Shown here: one piece after another, positions 24,311 through 33,129 of the stretch | Position numbering within the stretch: the first letter of the stretch is position 1 | How the letters are laid out: each line of letters starts with the position of its first letter | NCBI GenBank assembly: GCA_002483105.1 | Contig: DLHG01000015.1 | Coordinates: forward strand, 1 to 64,000 | DNA: 64,000 nucleotides | Direction of reading: 5' to 3' | DNA from: Bacteroidetes bacterium UBA7674 | Lineage (GTDB): Bacteria > Bacteroidota > Bacteroidia > Chitinophagales > Chitinophagaceae | Position numbers and translations under genes: made by a program | The notes under the pieces: generated by a model | What the model was told of the DNA's origin: nothing | Database searches by the model: none | The model's input: only the letters and a program-made list of their open reading frames with translations

Positions 24311-25978
24311 TTAACTCAGTCCGTCAATTTCACCATTCACCAGTTTGATCCTCAGTGCCTGCGGGTCTGCCGGTAGACCCGGCATACGCATGATCTCACC
24401 CGCAACTGCCACTATGAATCCCGCACCTGCGTTTATCACCAGGTCGCGTATGTTCAGTGTAAAACCTTCAGGTGCATTTACTTTCTTAGCGTCGTCTGAA
24501 AACGAATACTGCGTCTTAGCAATGCAGATAGGCAGGTTACCCCAGCCCAGGTGCTCATACTGCTTGAGCTTGGTTACCGCCGGTCCGCTGAACACCACTT
24601 CTCCCGCACGATATATTTTTGTGGCGATCTTTTCTATTTTAGTTTGGATGCTATCGCCAAGGTTGTATGTGTAGTTGATATCCCCCGACGGGCTTTTCTC
24701 AATAATCTCAGCAACCTTCGTTGCCAGATCAGCAGCGCCTTCACCACCCTTCGCAAATCCGCCATTGATGGCGAATGCCACACCCTCCCCTTCGCACCAT
24801 TCTTTCAGGAAATCCACTTCTTTATCAGAGTCGTAACCAAAACGGTTGAACGATACGATCACGCTCTGACCGAAACCTTTCATGTTTTGTATATGCCTTT
24901 GCAGGTTGGGCAAGCCGTCTTTCAGGGCTTCAAAGTTTGGTTTGGAGATTTCCTTATCAGCCACGCCGCCATGCAGCTTCAGCGCGCCGGAAGTCACTAC
25001 TATAACGGTGGCCTTTGGTTTTAAACCAGTGAGGCGGCATTTGATGTCCAGGAATTTTTCCGCTCCCAGGTCGCTGCCAAATCCAGACTCTGTTACTACA
25101 TAGTCGCAAGTACTCAATGCCATCTTTGTGGCCAGCACAGAGTTACAACCATGCGCTATATTGGCAAATGGCCCACCATGTACAAAAGCTGTGGTATGTT
25201 CCGTTGTCTGCACCAGGTTCGGCATTATGGCATCTTTCAGCAATACCGTTATCGCTTCTTCTATACCTAGGTCCTTTACCGTAAACGGACGTTTATCAAT
25301 AGTATATCCTAACACTATGCGCTCGATACGTTGACGGAGATCATGTAAACCTTCCGAAAGGCAAAGAAGCGCCATTATCTCAGAAGCCGGCGTGATATCA
25401 AATCCCGCTTCCGTAGGTATGCCATTCGCATTACCTCCAAGTCCGGTCACAACGCTACGCAAAGAGCGGTCATTCACATCCAGTACCCTCCTCCACACTA
25501 TTCGATCTAATGCCTTATCTGTATTCCTGTTCTGGTATTGGTAATTGTCGAGCAAAGCCGCTATCATATTATTCGCACAGGTTATCGCATGGAAATCACC
25601 TGTAAAGTGCAGGTTGATCTCTTCCATAGGCAACACTTGTGAGTAACCACCACCGGCAGCCCCACCTTTCATCCCGAAGCAAGGGCCGAGGCTAGGTTCG
25701 CGCAATGCTACTGCCGCCTTCTTACCGATATGATTCAGCCCGAGGGAAAGGGCAACACTTGTTACCGTCTTACCAACACCTGCCTTTGTGGGAGTTACCG
25801 CTGTTACCAATATCAGGTTACCACTACGGATCTTATCCTCGTTGAGGTAATCGAGTGGAATTTTGGCTTTATATTTTCCGTAGGGAATAATGTCATCCTT
25901 ATTAATTCCTAAATTTTCAGCTATTTCTGCAATCGGCTTTAGTTTCGTCGACCTTGATATTTCTATATCAGAAAGCAT
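24311..25978 (-). CDS. fhs: Formate-tetrahydrofolate ligase
   Basis: 555 residues, normal family length. The ATP-binding loop is TPTKAGVGKTVT (about 62-73), followed by LREPSLGPCFGMKGGAAGGGY, the FTGDFHAI segment, AHGCNSV and DYVVTESGFGSDLG, all diagnostic of formyl-THF synthetase. It makes 10-formyl-THF from formate, THF and ATP, feeding purine and formyl-methionine synthesis. It is first in a two-gene unit with the methyltransferase-like gene. The 131-bp divergent region to the small gene at 26110 is A/T-rich; no clear leftward promoter was found there. Confidence 0.97.
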   Translation of the reverse strand: MLSDIEISRSTKLKPIAEIAENLGINKDDIIPYGKYKAKIPLDYLNEDKIRSGNLILVTAVTPTKAGVGKTVTSVALSLGLNHIGKKAAVALREPSLGPCFGMKGGAAGGGYSQVLPMEEINLHFTGDFHAITCANNMIAALLDNYQYQNRNTDKALDRIVWRRVLDVNDRSLRSVVTGLGGNANGIPTEAGFDITPASEIMALLCLSEGLHDLRQRIERIVLGYTIDKRPFTVKDLGIEEAITVLLKDAIMPNLVQTTEHTTAFVHGGPFANIAHGCNSVLATKMALSTCDYVVTESGFGSDLGAEKFLDIKCRLTGLKPKATVIVVTSGALKLHGGVADKEISKPNFEALKDGLPNLQRHIQNMKGFGQSVIVSFNRFGYDSDKEVDFLKEWCEGEGVAFAINGGFAKGGEGAADLATKVAEIIEKSPSGDINYTYNLGDSIQTKIEKIATKIYRAGEVVFSGPAVTKLKQYEHLGWGNLPICIAKTQYSFSDDAKKVNAPEGFTLNIRDLVINAGAGFIVAVAGEIMRMPGLPADPQALRIKLVNGEIDGLS

Positions 25979-26109
25979 AATGGATATGTGTTAAAGCGTT
26001 GAATAATATGTAAATAGAATATTGAATATAATACAATCTTTTGGAGAATAAGTCCGAAATCGTTGAATTTTTAATTACTTAATTACAAACTTTGCTATAA
26101 ATTTGAGGC

Positions 26110-26352
26110 ATGGAGCACGTACCTGTAACACAAGACGATTTATTTGACCTCGGATTTGAGCCAATGGAGACAGAAAATACCAAGTCTATGCACTATGAGC
26201 ATAAAGAACTGGGTATCAGGCTATGGAGAGGAATGTTTAGCGCAGCCCCTGAGGCCAAATACTGGAAGGCAGGCTTCGGTAAGGACAAGATAATTTTTGA
26301 AACACTAGAGCAACTGCAGGAATATATTGAACAAAAGAAAAACGGCGAATAA
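26110..26352 (+). CDS. Small hypothetical protein, Bacteroidota
   Basis: 80 residues, acidic and soluble, with no signal peptide. It has the character of a small alpha-beta protein (DLFDLGFEPMET, WKAGFGKDKIIFETLEQLQEYIEQ). I do not recognise a family. It has a credible transcription unit: a TTG-N21-AAACTTTG pair at 26063-26094 in front, and a terminator whose stem overlaps its stop codon. The short distance from promoter to ATG suggests a minimal leader. It is a real gene by context and by terminator placement; the function is unknown. Confidence 0.7.
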   Translation: MEHVPVTQDDLFDLGFEPMETENTKSMHYEHKELGIRLWRGMFSAAPEAKYWKAGFGKDKIIFETLEQLQEYIEQKKNGE

Positions 26353-26366
26353 TCGCCGTTTTTTTT
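26341..26366 (+). terminator. Intrinsic terminator overlapping the stop codon
   Basis: 8-bp stem AACGGCGA/TCGCCGTT with a 4-base loop and eight T. The loop contains the TAA stop of the 80-residue gene. Confidence 0.85.
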
Positions 26367-26389
26367 ATTTTAATATACTTTGAGTCTTA

Positions 26390-27736
26390 TTATCGTCCTT
26401 TCTTTTTCTGTCCTCTTGTCTGGGGCTTTCCGTATTTTTCTTTCATCTTATCAGAGTGCCTTACTTTCACGTTCACCTTTTTGTTCTTTGCACTCTTTTC
26501 ATGAAAGGCACCACCACCCTCATATAGCTTAGGCAGCTTTATTAACACCTCCCTCATCTTCACCTTCGGCATTTCATCTTCCGTCAGCACGGTAGATATC
26601 TCTAGTTCATCGGGTAGTTCCTTCACAGGTATCTTATAGTTCATCAGCATTTCTACAGCGTCCTGGAAAGGCTGTTCTCTTTCGGTAACGAACGTGATGG
26701 AATTACCCTTCTTGTCTGCCCTACCTGTTCTGCCTATGCGGTGAATATAATTCTCCGGCACTTCAGGAATATCGAAGTTGAACACATGGCTCACTTCCGC
26801 CACATCAAGACCGCGAGCGATGATATCTGTAGCTATAATAAAACGGAAAGTTCCGTCCTGGAATTTATTGACTGTATTGAATCTATGGTTCTGTTCTTTA
26901 TTGGAGTGTATCACGCCTACCTGCTCGGGGAACTTCTCATTCATCTGCTCATAGAGCTCGTCAGCAAGCTTCTTGGTAGCTACGAAGACCAACACCTTAT
27001 TCATCTCAGGGTGGCTAGCTAACAAGAACTCCAGCAAATTTACTTTCGTATAAAAGTTAGGAACATTATATACTATCTGGTTGATGTTCTCCAGCGGGCT
27101 ACCTACGGGTGCCGCCTCAATACGTTCCGGTTCGTTGAAGTAGGAATTCATCAGTATTTCCACTTCATCTGTAATAGTAGCGGAGAACAAAAGGTTCTGT
27201 CTCTTTTCCGGAAGCATGTCCAACAGGTTGTTGATCTGTGTACGGAAGCCTAAGTTCAGCATTTCGTCCATTTCATCTATCACCAGCTTCTTTACATTTT
27301 TCAGTTTCAGGTTACCGTTATAAGCAAGGTCCAATGTTCGTCCCGGCGTACCTACTACTATATCCACTCCATTCTCTATGGCTGCTGCCTGTGGTTTCAT
27401 GTTCACACCACCATATACACCTACTACTTCCAGTGTTAAGTACGAACCCAATTGTTTTATCACATCCGTTACCTGTACTACCAGCTCACGGGTAGGCACG
27501 ATGATCAATATCTGCGGTGTCCTGTCTTTTGAATATTTAAAAAGGCGCAACAATGGCAGCAGGTACGCAAATGTTTTACCCGTACCTGTTTGTGCTATAC
27601 CACATACATCACGGCCGGACATGATAACGGAAAATGCTTTGTGCTGAATGGTGGTCGGGGTGGTATAACCCAGATCTTCCAAAGCATCAAGCAAGCCGGA
27701 ACTCAGGTTCAGGTCTTTAAAGGTCATTTGCTGCAT
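26390..27736 (-). CDS. DEAD-box RNA helicase (DEMD variant)
   Basis: 448 residues with all helicase motifs in order: Q motif (FKDLNLSSGLLDALEDLGYTTPTTIQ), Walker A AQTGTGKT, PTRELV, TPGR, motif II written VIDEMDEML (Asp-Glu-Met-Asp rather than DEAD), SAT, FVATKK, ATDIIARGLD and HRIGRTGR. The C-terminal tail is rich in Lys/Arg (KYGKPQTRGQKKKGR), as in RhlE/DeaD-like helicases, and probably aids RNA binding. It likely serves ribosome assembly or mRNA turnover. A TAACTTTG -7 box lies 8 bp before the ATG. An alternative start three codons downstream is equally possible. Confidence 0.95.
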   Translation of the reverse strand: MQQMTFKDLNLSSGLLDALEDLGYTTPTTIQHKAFSVIMSGRDVCGIAQTGTGKTFAYLLPLLRLFKYSKDRTPQILIIVPTRELVVQVTDVIKQLGSYLTLEVVGVYGGVNMKPQAAAIENGVDIVVGTPGRTLDLAYNGNLKLKNVKKLVIDEMDEMLNLGFRTQINNLLDMLPEKRQNLLFSATITDEVEILMNSYFNEPERIEAAPVGSPLENINQIVYNVPNFYTKVNLLEFLLASHPEMNKVLVFVATKKLADELYEQMNEKFPEQVGVIHSNKEQNHRFNTVNKFQDGTFRFIIATDIIARGLDVAEVSHVFNFDIPEVPENYIHRIGRTGRADKKGNSITFVTEREQPFQDAVEMLMNYKIPVKELPDELEISTVLTEDEMPKVKMREVLIKLPKLYEGGGAFHEKSAKNKKVNVKVRHSDKMKEKYGKPQTRGQKKKGR

Positions 27737-27743
27737 ATATCCG

Positions 27744-27751
27744 CAAAGTTA
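27744..27751 (-). promoter_or_regulatory. -7 box of the DEAD-box helicase gene
   Basis: TAACTTTG on the minus strand, an exact TAnnTTTG match, 8 bp before the ATG at 27736. The -33 element is not recognisable. Confidence 0.55.
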
Positions 27752-27803
27752 TGATTAATGACCTAATGGTATATTTTTTGCTTCATTAATAAAAACTATA
27801 AAA

Positions 27804-28688
27804 ATGTACATCTTACTTTTCAATAATAGAATGAATATCATGGCTCTTATGGCCATATTGTTTATATCATCATGTACAAAAGACACTACCACTCCTGATA
27901 CCACAGCAGGTAAAGAGCAAAAGATCAATAATGCATCCTATGGCAACCACGAACGGAATAAGATGGATATTTATCTCCCCAAAGACAGGAGCAACAATAC
28001 CCCTTTCGTTCTATTGATACATGGTGGTGGTTGGGTAAGTGGAGATAAGGGTGATATGGCAGCCTTCCAGGATAGTTTGCTGGTGCGGGGCATAGCCAGC
28101 GCCTCGATGAACTACAGGTATGCTTCGGGTAGCGTACACTACGAAGAGCAAATTCAAGATGTGAGTAAGGCACTCTCTTATTGCCTTGGTAAAGCTGACG
28201 AGTGGCAAATCAGGAAAGATAAATATGTGATCGGTGGTGCGAGCGCCGGCGCTCATATGTCCATGTTGTATGCGCACAGGTTCAATACGCAGTATTCTAT
28301 CGCGGCCGTTGTGTCAGCAGCAGGACCGACAGATATTACAGATGTGGACTGGCTCAACTATGCGGCAATTATCAGCCAACTAGGTAATATTCAAAACATG
28401 GTAGGCGCTCAATACTATTTCGGACAAGCATTAGATGCCCGCTTTGCCGCGGCAAGCCCCATAAAAGGAGTGAATAACATTCCCACCCTGATGATACATG
28501 GCGACAATGACCTTGTAGTACCATATGTACAATCACAGAAAATGGTAGTGGCTATGAATAATGCAGGATACACTAATAAACTGCAAACGATACCCGGTGC
28601 CGGCCACGACCTGGGATTGGCCAACCCCGCCACTGCAAACCTGATAATAAATGAGATCGCACTTTGGGTGAATACCTATGGACGCTAA
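27804..28688 (+). CDS. Alpha/beta hydrolase lipoprotein (esterase)
   Basis: 294 residues. The signal peptide ends in the lipobox FISSC (Cys24), so the enzyme is anchored in the envelope. The hydrolase fold shows the oxyanion HGGGW (73-77), the nucleophile elbow GGASAGA (Ser147), the acid in HGDNDLVV and the catalytic His in GAGHDLG near the C-terminus. This HGGGW arrangement belongs to the carboxylesterase/BD-FAE-like group, so it probably cleaves small or carbohydrate-linked esters. A second ATG at 27831 also keeps the lipobox. It converges with the outer-membrane protein gene, 2 bp apart. Confidence 0.9.
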   Translation: MYILLFNNRMNIMALMAILFISSCTKDTTTPDTTAGKEQKINNASYGNHERNKMDIYLPKDRSNNTPFVLLIHGGGWVSGDKGDMAAFQDSLLVRGIASASMNYRYASGSVHYEEQIQDVSKALSYCLGKADEWQIRKDKYVIGGASAGAHMSMLYAHRFNTQYSIAAVVSAAGPTDITDVDWLNYAAIISQLGNIQNMVGAQYYFGQALDARFAAASPIKGVNNIPTLMIHGDNDLVVPYVQSQKMVVAMNNAGYTNKLQTIPGAGHDLGLANPATANLIINEIALWVNTYGR

Positions 28689-28690
28689 GG

Positions 28691-29428
28691 CTAGAAGTAG
28701 TCGTCTATGGTGATGCCGTAGGTAAAAAGAAAGTTCTCGCGCTCGGTCCTGCTGATCTGGTTGAAGGTCAACCCTGCGGTGAAGCTCACCCACTTCCTGA
28801 GCCTTACTGACGCGGAAAGGTTGGTCTTCAATATGTAGTCGTTCTTATATTGAAGGGAGTTCTGCAAAAAGCCTACACCACTGACAGTAAATATCTTCCG
28901 AACGGTGAACTTGAAGGAGAGCCTGAAAGAATTACGAAAGGTATTGTATACCTCACGGGTAGTATCATTCAAGATGATGTCGCTGTTCTCATAAATGATA
29001 CCATTGCTGAAGTTCAGGTAGATATCAGTGGTATCGAAAATGCTATATGCCACCCCCACCCCATACTGGTACTGGTTGTTGACCTTCAAAGACACGCTGG
29101 TGGTGTATGTCCCGAGCCCCCAATAGTAAAAATTTTTGAACGTCTTATATAGGTTGAAGTCCAGCGTACCGGTGTAGTCGTTGTTGGTGATTGCCTTTTG
29201 CTGCTGGCCGTACACCCAGGTATTGGAAAGGTTGAAAGAAACACTTTCCTTTTTTACACCGAACCGCAGCGCATTGTTCAGCAAATAATTGCTGATGTCC
29301 TTTGTTTTGTTCACTGAACCGGACGCCACGGCATTGTAATGATAAAAAACACTGTCATTATATTGCGCCTCAGCTGTAGCAGCAAGCCAAGGCGTAAGTA
29401 TGATCAGTAAAACCAATTGATACCTCAT
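28691..29428 (-). CDS. DUF481-type outer-membrane beta-barrel protein
   Basis: 245 residues. The signal peptide is cleaved near TAEAQ (about 22). The mature part is alternating beta-strands typical of a barrel (FYYWGLGTYTTSVSLKV, QYGVGVAYSIFDT, FRLSFKFTV) and ends with the aromatic residue Phe245. It fits the DUF481 family of salt-induced outer-membrane proteins; no ligand or channel function can be assigned. It ends 2 bp from the convergent hydrolase. Its start is divergent from the DUF2798 gene. Confidence 0.8.
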   Translation of the reverse strand: MRYQLVLLIILTPWLAATAEAQYNDSVFYHYNAVASGSVNKTKDISNYLLNNALRFGVKKESVSFNLSNTWVYGQQQKAITNNDYTGTLDFNLYKTFKNFYYWGLGTYTTSVSLKVNNQYQYGVGVAYSIFDTTDIYLNFSNGIIYENSDIILNDTTREVYNTFRNSFRLSFKFTVRKIFTVSGVGFLQNSLQYKNDYILKTNLSASVRLRKWVSFTAGLTFNQISRTERENFLFTYGITIDDYF

Positions 29429-29482
29429 GATTCAAAAATAAGGGTATTGAATTTTATGATACACATAGACAATGTGGCATAT

Positions 29483-29490
29483 TATATTTG
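29483..29490 (+). promoter_or_regulatory. -7 box of the DUF2798 gene
   Basis: TATATTTG, a full TAnnTTTG match, only 7 bp before the ATG at 29498. It supports that ATG over upstream in-frame ATGs and implies a nearly leaderless mRNA. Confidence 0.55.
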
Positions 29491-29497
29491 CCTAAGA

Positions 29498-29722
29498 ATG
29501 AGCAGGAGATACTACCGTTATATCAATACACTATTTATCGTTCTACCAATGACCATACTCATGGCATTTGTAGGAGTTGGACGGAGCTATGGATTTGGCG
29601 CTGGCTGGGCTACTGTATTCTTCAAGGCATGGATAGTGATGTTTCCCATAGCTTATTGCGCGGTGCTATTCATTGTTCCTACCGCTAAAAAGCTATCAGA
29701 CAGGCTGCCCTGGAAGGAATAG
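29498..29722 (+). CDS. DUF2798 small membrane protein
   Basis: 74 residues from the ATG at 29498. The frame is open further upstream to 29417, but that part would overlap the divergent DUF481 gene and sits ahead of the promoter. There are two membrane helices (about 9-28 and 40-58). The segments PMTILMAFVGVGRSYGFG and WIVMFPIAYCAVLFIVP match DUF2798, a two-helix family of unknown function found next to many unrelated genes. It is probably a single-gene unit. Confidence 0.72.
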   Translation: MSRRYYRYINTLFIVLPMTILMAFVGVGRSYGFGAGWATVFFKAWIVMFPIAYCAVLFIVPTAKKLSDRLPWKE

Positions 29723-29847
29723 TATCCACTTGTTGTTAAAGAGAAGAGGGATATTATGTTTTTATAGTACATAGTATGGAATTATGCCATTCTTGCATTA
29801 TTTTAGCCTTACCAAATAACTATAACCTAATTAATAAACCTGCTTTA

Positions 29848-30066
29848 ATGCAACATTTCATTCGTACCGTTACCATCAATGGTAAGCCACTGGTACTACG
29901 TTTCAACAAAATTTCAGATGCTGAATTTGAGGTCTTTTGTCTTAATGACAGAAATGTCGATAAAATGATCGTGACGTCGGAAAACCTTCAATGGAAAATA
30001 TTAAGCGGTGGCACAGAGGAGCTACTCAATAATTCTTCGAGGATCATCGACTTGATAGAAATATAA
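29848..30066 (+). CDS. Small hypothetical protein
   Basis: 72 residues from the ATG at 29848; the same frame is open to 29776 but the added 24 residues are not protein-like. The protein is soluble, of mixed alpha-beta type (VTINGKPLVLRFNKISDAEFEVFC), and ends SSRIIDLIEI. No family recognised. The coding character is good and it fills the space between DUF2798 and the convergent DUF6526 gene, ending 12 bp from it. Function unknown. Confidence 0.55.
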   Translation: MQHFIRTVTINGKPLVLRFNKISDAEFEVFCLNDRNVDKMIVTSENLQWKILSGGTEELLNNSSRIIDLIEI

Positions 30067-30078
30067 TTGGCGCTGACT

Positions 30079-30516
30079 TTAGGCTCTCATGTTATCCGGC
30101 TGCCAGTCAGTAATAGCACGTTTTATCGCATCAGCTGAAAGTTGTTCTGTTAGTGCGCGCTGCAGCAATGCCGGCAACTCTTTGTCTGACGCAAAGCGTA
30201 AAGCGGCTATCTGTGAAAACGAAAGCTTGTTCTCATATTCTTCCAGTCGGGTGTGGGTGAGTTGATAATACCTGAGGCGCATTTCCAGTCGTACTATCCT
30301 GTTCTGATTACCCAATGCATAGTGCTGGCGAAGCATAAATGAGAGCCAGGTAATGGCAAAGCTGATGATACCCATAAGTATGAACACAACCCTGTTTGCC
30401 TCATCCTCTGTAGCAAAGTATATGCATACACCCATTAATACCAGCATCACCGGGTAAAACACGAAATGGTGCGGGGTGTAGTATCTTATATGGTTCTTGT
30501 AATTCTGCTTGCTCAT
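30079..30516 (-). CDS. DUF6526 family membrane protein
   Basis: 145 residues. The N-terminus QNYKNHIRYYTPHHFVFYP matches the DUF6526 start, followed by two membrane helices (about 19-37 and 43-61) and a cytoplasmic helical tail that includes MRLRYYQLTHTRLEEYE. It is a Bacteroidota family of unknown function. It lies downstream of the LytTR regulator gene with a 48-bp gap on the same strand, so it could be the last gene of the exporter/two-component transcription unit; no terminator is visible between them. Confidence 0.78.
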   Translation of the reverse strand: MSKQNYKNHIRYYTPHHFVFYPVMLVLMGVCIYFATEDEANRVVFILMGIISFAITWLSFMLRQHYALGNQNRIVRLEMRLRYYQLTHTRLEEYENKLSFSQIAALRFASDKELPALLQRALTEQLSADAIKRAITDWQPDNMRA

Positions 30517-30564
30517 CTTAACGGCTTTTCCTTTTAGATAGTAAAACTAAGCCAATAAGCAGTA

Positions 30565-31323
30565 TTAACCCTCCACCCACTTCCTGAAAACCGGGGCTTT
30601 TTCCTTACTTACTGTTATTTCAGGCGATTTTACAGAGAGACTTACCAATATCTTCCCTGTTTCATCACTGCGCATAGAGCTTATATAGCTTAGTTGAACC
30701 AGATATTGCCTGTTCGCTCTGTGAAATTTCTCAGGATTCAACAACTCACCTACCTCATCCAGGGAGCGAAAATCGGTGATGAACTTTTTGCCGTCCTTAT
30801 CATGGAGAAATATCAGTTCCTCTTTGCTGAAGTAAGCGATATCGGCAGTGTTGACCAGCACAATATTCCTACCTGAGTGTACGGTGAAGCGTTCTTTATA
30901 CTTAGGTGCTTTCTTAAAGTCGGACAGCAGCTCATTGAGATGCCTTAGGTACATTTCTTTACCGTATGCTTCCTGCAAACTATGGAATTGCGCGAATGCC
31001 GCTTTCAGCTCGTTACGGTCAATAGGTTTTAACAGGTAGTCTATACTGTTCACTTTAAAGGCCCTTATAGCATATTCATTATAAGCTGTAGTGAAGATAA
31101 TCGGGCAAATGGTCCTTTGTTCTGTAAACAGGTCAAGACTGATGCCATCTGCCAATTGTATATCTGAGATGATAAGATCGGGCTGGCTGGAAGATAGTAT
31201 CGTTTTAGCTTCCTTCACAGTTGCCACCGGTCCTTCAATTATGGCGTCGGGCTCTATGGCCAAAACATGCTTCTTAAGGCTTTCCGCAACCAGCGGCTCA
31301 TCTTCCAGTATCAATATCTTCAT
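30565..31323 (-). CDS. LytTR-type response regulator
   Basis: 252 residues. The receiver has Glu7-Asp8, phosphoacceptor Asp54 (LIISDIQLADG) and Lys of LLKPIDR. A C-terminal LytTR DNA-binding domain (about 140-250) is recognisable from RFTVHSGRNIVLVNTADIAYF, FHRANRQYLVQLSYI and EITVSKEKAPVFRKWV. Its ATG overlaps the stop of the sensor kinase gene (TAATG), so the two are translationally coupled and are a cognate pair. The exporter genes immediately upstream on the same strand suggest that it regulates them. Confidence 0.93.
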   Translation of the reverse strand: MKILILEDEPLVAESLKKHVLAIEPDAIIEGPVATVKEAKTILSSSQPDLIISDIQLADGISLDLFTEQRTICPIIFTTAYNEYAIRAFKVNSIDYLLKPIDRNELKAAFAQFHSLQEAYGKEMYLRHLNELLSDFKKAPKYKERFTVHSGRNIVLVNTADIAYFSKEELIFLHDKDGKKFITDFRSLDEVGELLNPEKFHRANRQYLVQLSYISSMRSDETGKILVSLSVKSPEITVSKEKAPVFRKWVEG

Positions 31324-32402
31324 TACAGTAAAGGTATCCTTATCGTGAAATTTTCTGTTGTATCCTCTATCACAATTTCCTTGTCCGACAAAAAGCCATA
31401 TAGTTCTTTCAACTGTTTTAATCCCTTGTTATTAGATGTTTCTATCTGTCCTCGAAGCTGCTTATTGTTGTGAATGACCAGGTAATCATTCTCATCCCAG
31501 ATAATAACTTTGAGTGGCTGGGTAGCCAGCACAATATTGTGTTTCACTGCATTATCTATCAGCATTTGTAAAGTCACCATTACAATACCCTTTGTTTTTG
31601 CTGACTCTGATATGCTATAATGTATATTCAACCCTGCACCATGCCGTATATGCAGCAGTTCAATATAATTCGAGATAAAATCGAGCTCTTCTTCCAGGTT
31701 CACTACTTCACTTTCCTTATGCTGCAATACATACCTGTACACCTTAGACATATGCTGCACAAAATCGGATGCAAGTTGCGGATTGGTATGAATTAACCCA
31801 TCGAGTGAAGTGAGTGTATTGAAAAGGTAATGCGGGTTTACCTGGTTACGCAACTGGTGATACTGCAATGTAAATTTCTCTTTTTCCAATTCCGCAGCCT
31901 GTACTTCCAGTTGCGCCTTCTCTTCTATTGACACTTGCCAGTTCTTATAAAAGTGCGAGGCATAAAAACTAAAGTTGAATAAAAATATCACGATAACGAA
32001 TATCATGACCACAATTGCCACAAACGGTTTGGTAACAATGGGTGGCAAATGACCTTGTGCCAGTGTCATGCTCGTTACTACAATGGGAGTCAATATCAAA
32101 AAGGTGAGGAATACTTGAATAAACATTCTTTGCAACGGGCCATCCTCAAATGGGAATTTACTGTCCAGTTTTTTACTGAGCCATTTAATGAGGTGCCAGA
32201 TAAGCGTTAATGAGATGGTCTGCGCAATAAAGCTGAAAAGATGAAACCATGTGCTCCACTCCGGAATAATATAAGCGCGGACAATAGCCGTGCTCCCTGC
32301 AAACAAAGCGATCAGGAAATACGGGGTAAACCTGTATTGCAGATAATTCAGCTTTTTCTGTTGTCTACTGCTCAATGGCTCGTATGTGTTGATTGCATCC
32401 AC
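31323..32402 (-). CDS. LytS/YehU-type sensor histidine kinase
   Basis: 359 residues. Four membrane helices (about 30-48, 52-72, 98-118 and 127-147) are followed by a coiled segment and the His_kinase (PF06580) motif LRNQVNPHYLFNTLTSL with His191. The N-box reads LQMLIDNAVKHNI, and the ATPase part is compact (VIHNNKQLRGQIETSNNKGL). There is no separate extracytoplasmic sensor domain, as in intramembrane-sensing kinases, which often monitor a neighbouring transporter. It lies 28 bp downstream of the ABC ATPase gene and is coupled to the LytTR regulator. Confidence 0.92.
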   Translation of the reverse strand: MDAINTYEPLSSRQQKKLNYLQYRFTPYFLIALFAGSTAIVRAYIIPEWSTWFHLFSFIAQTISLTLIWHLIKWLSKKLDSKFPFEDGPLQRMFIQVFLTFLILTPIVVTSMTLAQGHLPPIVTKPFVAIVVMIFVIVIFLFNFSFYASHFYKNWQVSIEEKAQLEVQAAELEKEKFTLQYHQLRNQVNPHYLFNTLTSLDGLIHTNPQLASDFVQHMSKVYRYVLQHKESEVVNLEEELDFISNYIELLHIRHGAGLNIHYSISESAKTKGIVMVTLQMLIDNAVKHNIVLATQPLKVIIWDENDYLVIHNNKQLRGQIETSNNKGLKQLKELYGFLSDKEIVIEDTTENFTIRIPLL

Positions 32403-32430
32403 AAAATACCAATAATAATGTTAGCCGCTG

Positions 32431-33120
32431 TCACTGTGGGGTACGAATATCCAGCACCTGCCCATCCTGCATTTCAATGATACGGTCTGACCCATTGGCA
32501 AAATCCATATCGTGCGTCACGGTAATGATCGTCTGTTTATTCTCCTGCGCCAGTTCTTTAAAGATATCAAACACTTTATTTGAGTTCGTCTTGTCCAGGT
32601 TACCTGTTGGTTCATCACCCATTATTATTGCCGGGTCATTTATCAGGGCCCGTGCAATGGCTACCCGCTGTTGCTGTCCGCCCGATAGCTTTGAGGCATG
32701 TTTCAGGGCATATTCGTCCATTTCTACCAGTTTCAGCTTTTGTATCGCTCTTTCCTCAACTTCCTCCTTGCTATATTTCCCTAACCGCAATGCTGGTAGC
32801 ATTACATTCATTAATGCAGTAAACTCAGGTAGCAGGTAATGGAACTGGAACACAAATCCCAGGTGCTCATTCCTGAATCGGGCAAGCTCGTTCTGGGTCT
32901 TCCCTGTAAGCACTTCACCATTTATTTCCATCTGCCCTTCGTAGTCGGTATCCATAGTGGAAAGGATATACAACAGTGTACTCTTGCCACAACCCGACTT
33001 TCCCACTATTGAAAGGAACTCACCTTGCTGCACATCAAAGCTTACCCCTTTCAGTACCCGGAATTTCTCCGGCTCTAAAAAGTATTTAACAATATTATCT
33101 GCTTTCAGTATTGTAGCCAT
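32431..33120 (-). CDS. ABC transporter ATP-binding protein, MacB/LolD type
   Basis: 229 residues. Walker A GKSGCGKST (40-48), Q-loop FQFHYLLPEF, signature LSGGQQQR, Walker B AIIMGDEP and the switch His in ITVTHDMDF are all present. It is the cytoplasmic ATPase that pairs with the FtsX-like permease encoded 9 bp upstream. The type VII ABC group (MacB, LolCDE) works as mechanotransmission machinery rather than moving substrate through the membrane. Together with the adaptor and TolC-like protein of the same operon it forms a tripartite envelope-spanning exporter. Confidence 0.95.
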   Translation of the reverse strand: MATILKADNIVKYFLEPEKFRVLKGVSFDVQQGEFLSIVGKSGCGKSTLLYILSTMDTDYEGQMEINGEVLTGKTQNELARFRNEHLGFVFQFHYLLPEFTALMNVMLPALRLGKYSKEEVEERAIQKLKLVEMDEYALKHASKLSGGQQQRVAIARALINDPAIIMGDEPTGNLDKTNSNKVFDIFKELAQENKQTIITVTHDMDFANGSDRIIEMQDGQVLDIRTPQ

Positions 33121-33129
33121 AAAAGTCTT